Positions 6,100 to 6,268 of a DNA stretch of 6,268 nucleotides are shown piece after piece. Every line of letters begins with the position of its first letter. The stretch's first letter is position 1. The DNA comes from an uncultured Bacteroidota bacterium (GTDB taxonomy: Bacteria > Bacteroidota > Bacteroidia > Bacteroidales > SZUA-534). The position numbers and the translations under genes are program-made. The DNA lies in NCBI GenBank assembly GCA_937899145.1, contig CALBPW010000272.1, forward strand, positions 1-6,268, written 5' to 3'. The notes beneath the pieces were generated by a model. It worked only from the letters and a program-made list of their open reading frames with translations. It was not told the DNA's origin and did no database searches.

Positions 6100-6128
6100 T
6101 TTCCCCAACCAATACCAACAGAATAATG

Positions 6129-6170
6129 AGAGACGCGCTTTGGTTGAAAAACTGAGGCGCGTCTCTTTTG
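6129..6170 (+). terminator. Strong intrinsic terminator after the methyltransferase gene
   Basis: AGAGACGCGC (6129-6138) pairs perfectly with GCGCGTCTCT (6157-6166). Seven more pairs (three of them G-U) extend the stem inward to a GAAA tetraloop at 6146-6149, 17 pairs in all. The stem runs into TTTT, then GTTTT. There is no A run upstream, so it acts on plus-strand transcripts only. Confidence 0.9.
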
Positions 6171-6268
6171 TTTTGGAATTAGAATATAGAAACTCAGGAG
6201 CTTTCAAATTGCATATTCGACATCTTGCCACCAACAAAATGACAAAATAACACCTAAAAGAAAATTCC
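6171..6268. other. Downstream end of window, nothing recognised
   Basis: This AT-rich 98-base stretch has no open frame of note, no clear promoter element on either strand and no strong hairpin. Confidence 0.5.

Overview
The window reads as chromosomal DNA from a member of the Bacteroidota, probably order Bacteroidales. The signs are three promoter-like sites with the phylum's -7 element TAnnTTTG (one with a complete TTTG -33 box at 19 bp), starts preceded by A/T-rich sequence instead of Shine-Dalgarno sites, and protein families typical of the phylum (a DUF7033-type deacetylase-like protein, a Bacteroidota-style MurB). Most of the window is AT-rich. The first ~180 bases, the end of a mannonate dehydratase gene, are about 63% GC and stand apart.

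Layout: 1-216 is the 3' end of uxuA (+). 217-533 holds no ordinary gene, but has a hairpin (301-330), a promoter -7 element (417-424) and a leader region. 534-1484 (or from 555) is a CorA-family divalent cation transporter (+). 1485-1885 is a convergent spacer with a strong bidirectional terminator at 1671-1704 and a second GC-rich hairpin at 1825-1852. 1886-3193 (-) is a DUF7033/polysaccharide-deacetylase-like protein. Divergent from it, 3349-4370 (+) is murB, broken into two frames by an apparent single-base loss in a G run at 3579-3582. It is followed by a TRIC/UPF0126 membrane protein (4441-5085), which may share its transcript. A separately promoted leucine-carboxyl-methyltransferase-family enzyme (5284-6099) ends at a strong terminator (6129-6170). 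6171-6268 shows nothing recognisable.

The most interesting part is the corA leader. A 12-codon open frame at 458-496 encodes an acidic and proline-rich peptide (MDDYPPEPITLP). It is followed at once by two mutually exclusive hairpins, 497-520 and 510-551; the second encloses or abuts both candidate corA starts. The arrangement resembles in logic the MgtL leader peptide of the enterobacterial Mg2+ transporter gene mgtA, but would act on translation initiation in an unrelated phylum. It is a hypothesis from sequence, not a demonstrated system.

Otherwise the genes do not form one pathway. Two (murB and the deacetylase-like gene) are linked to cell wall or surface polysaccharide and share a divergent intergenic region; two are membrane cation proteins (CorA, TRIC).
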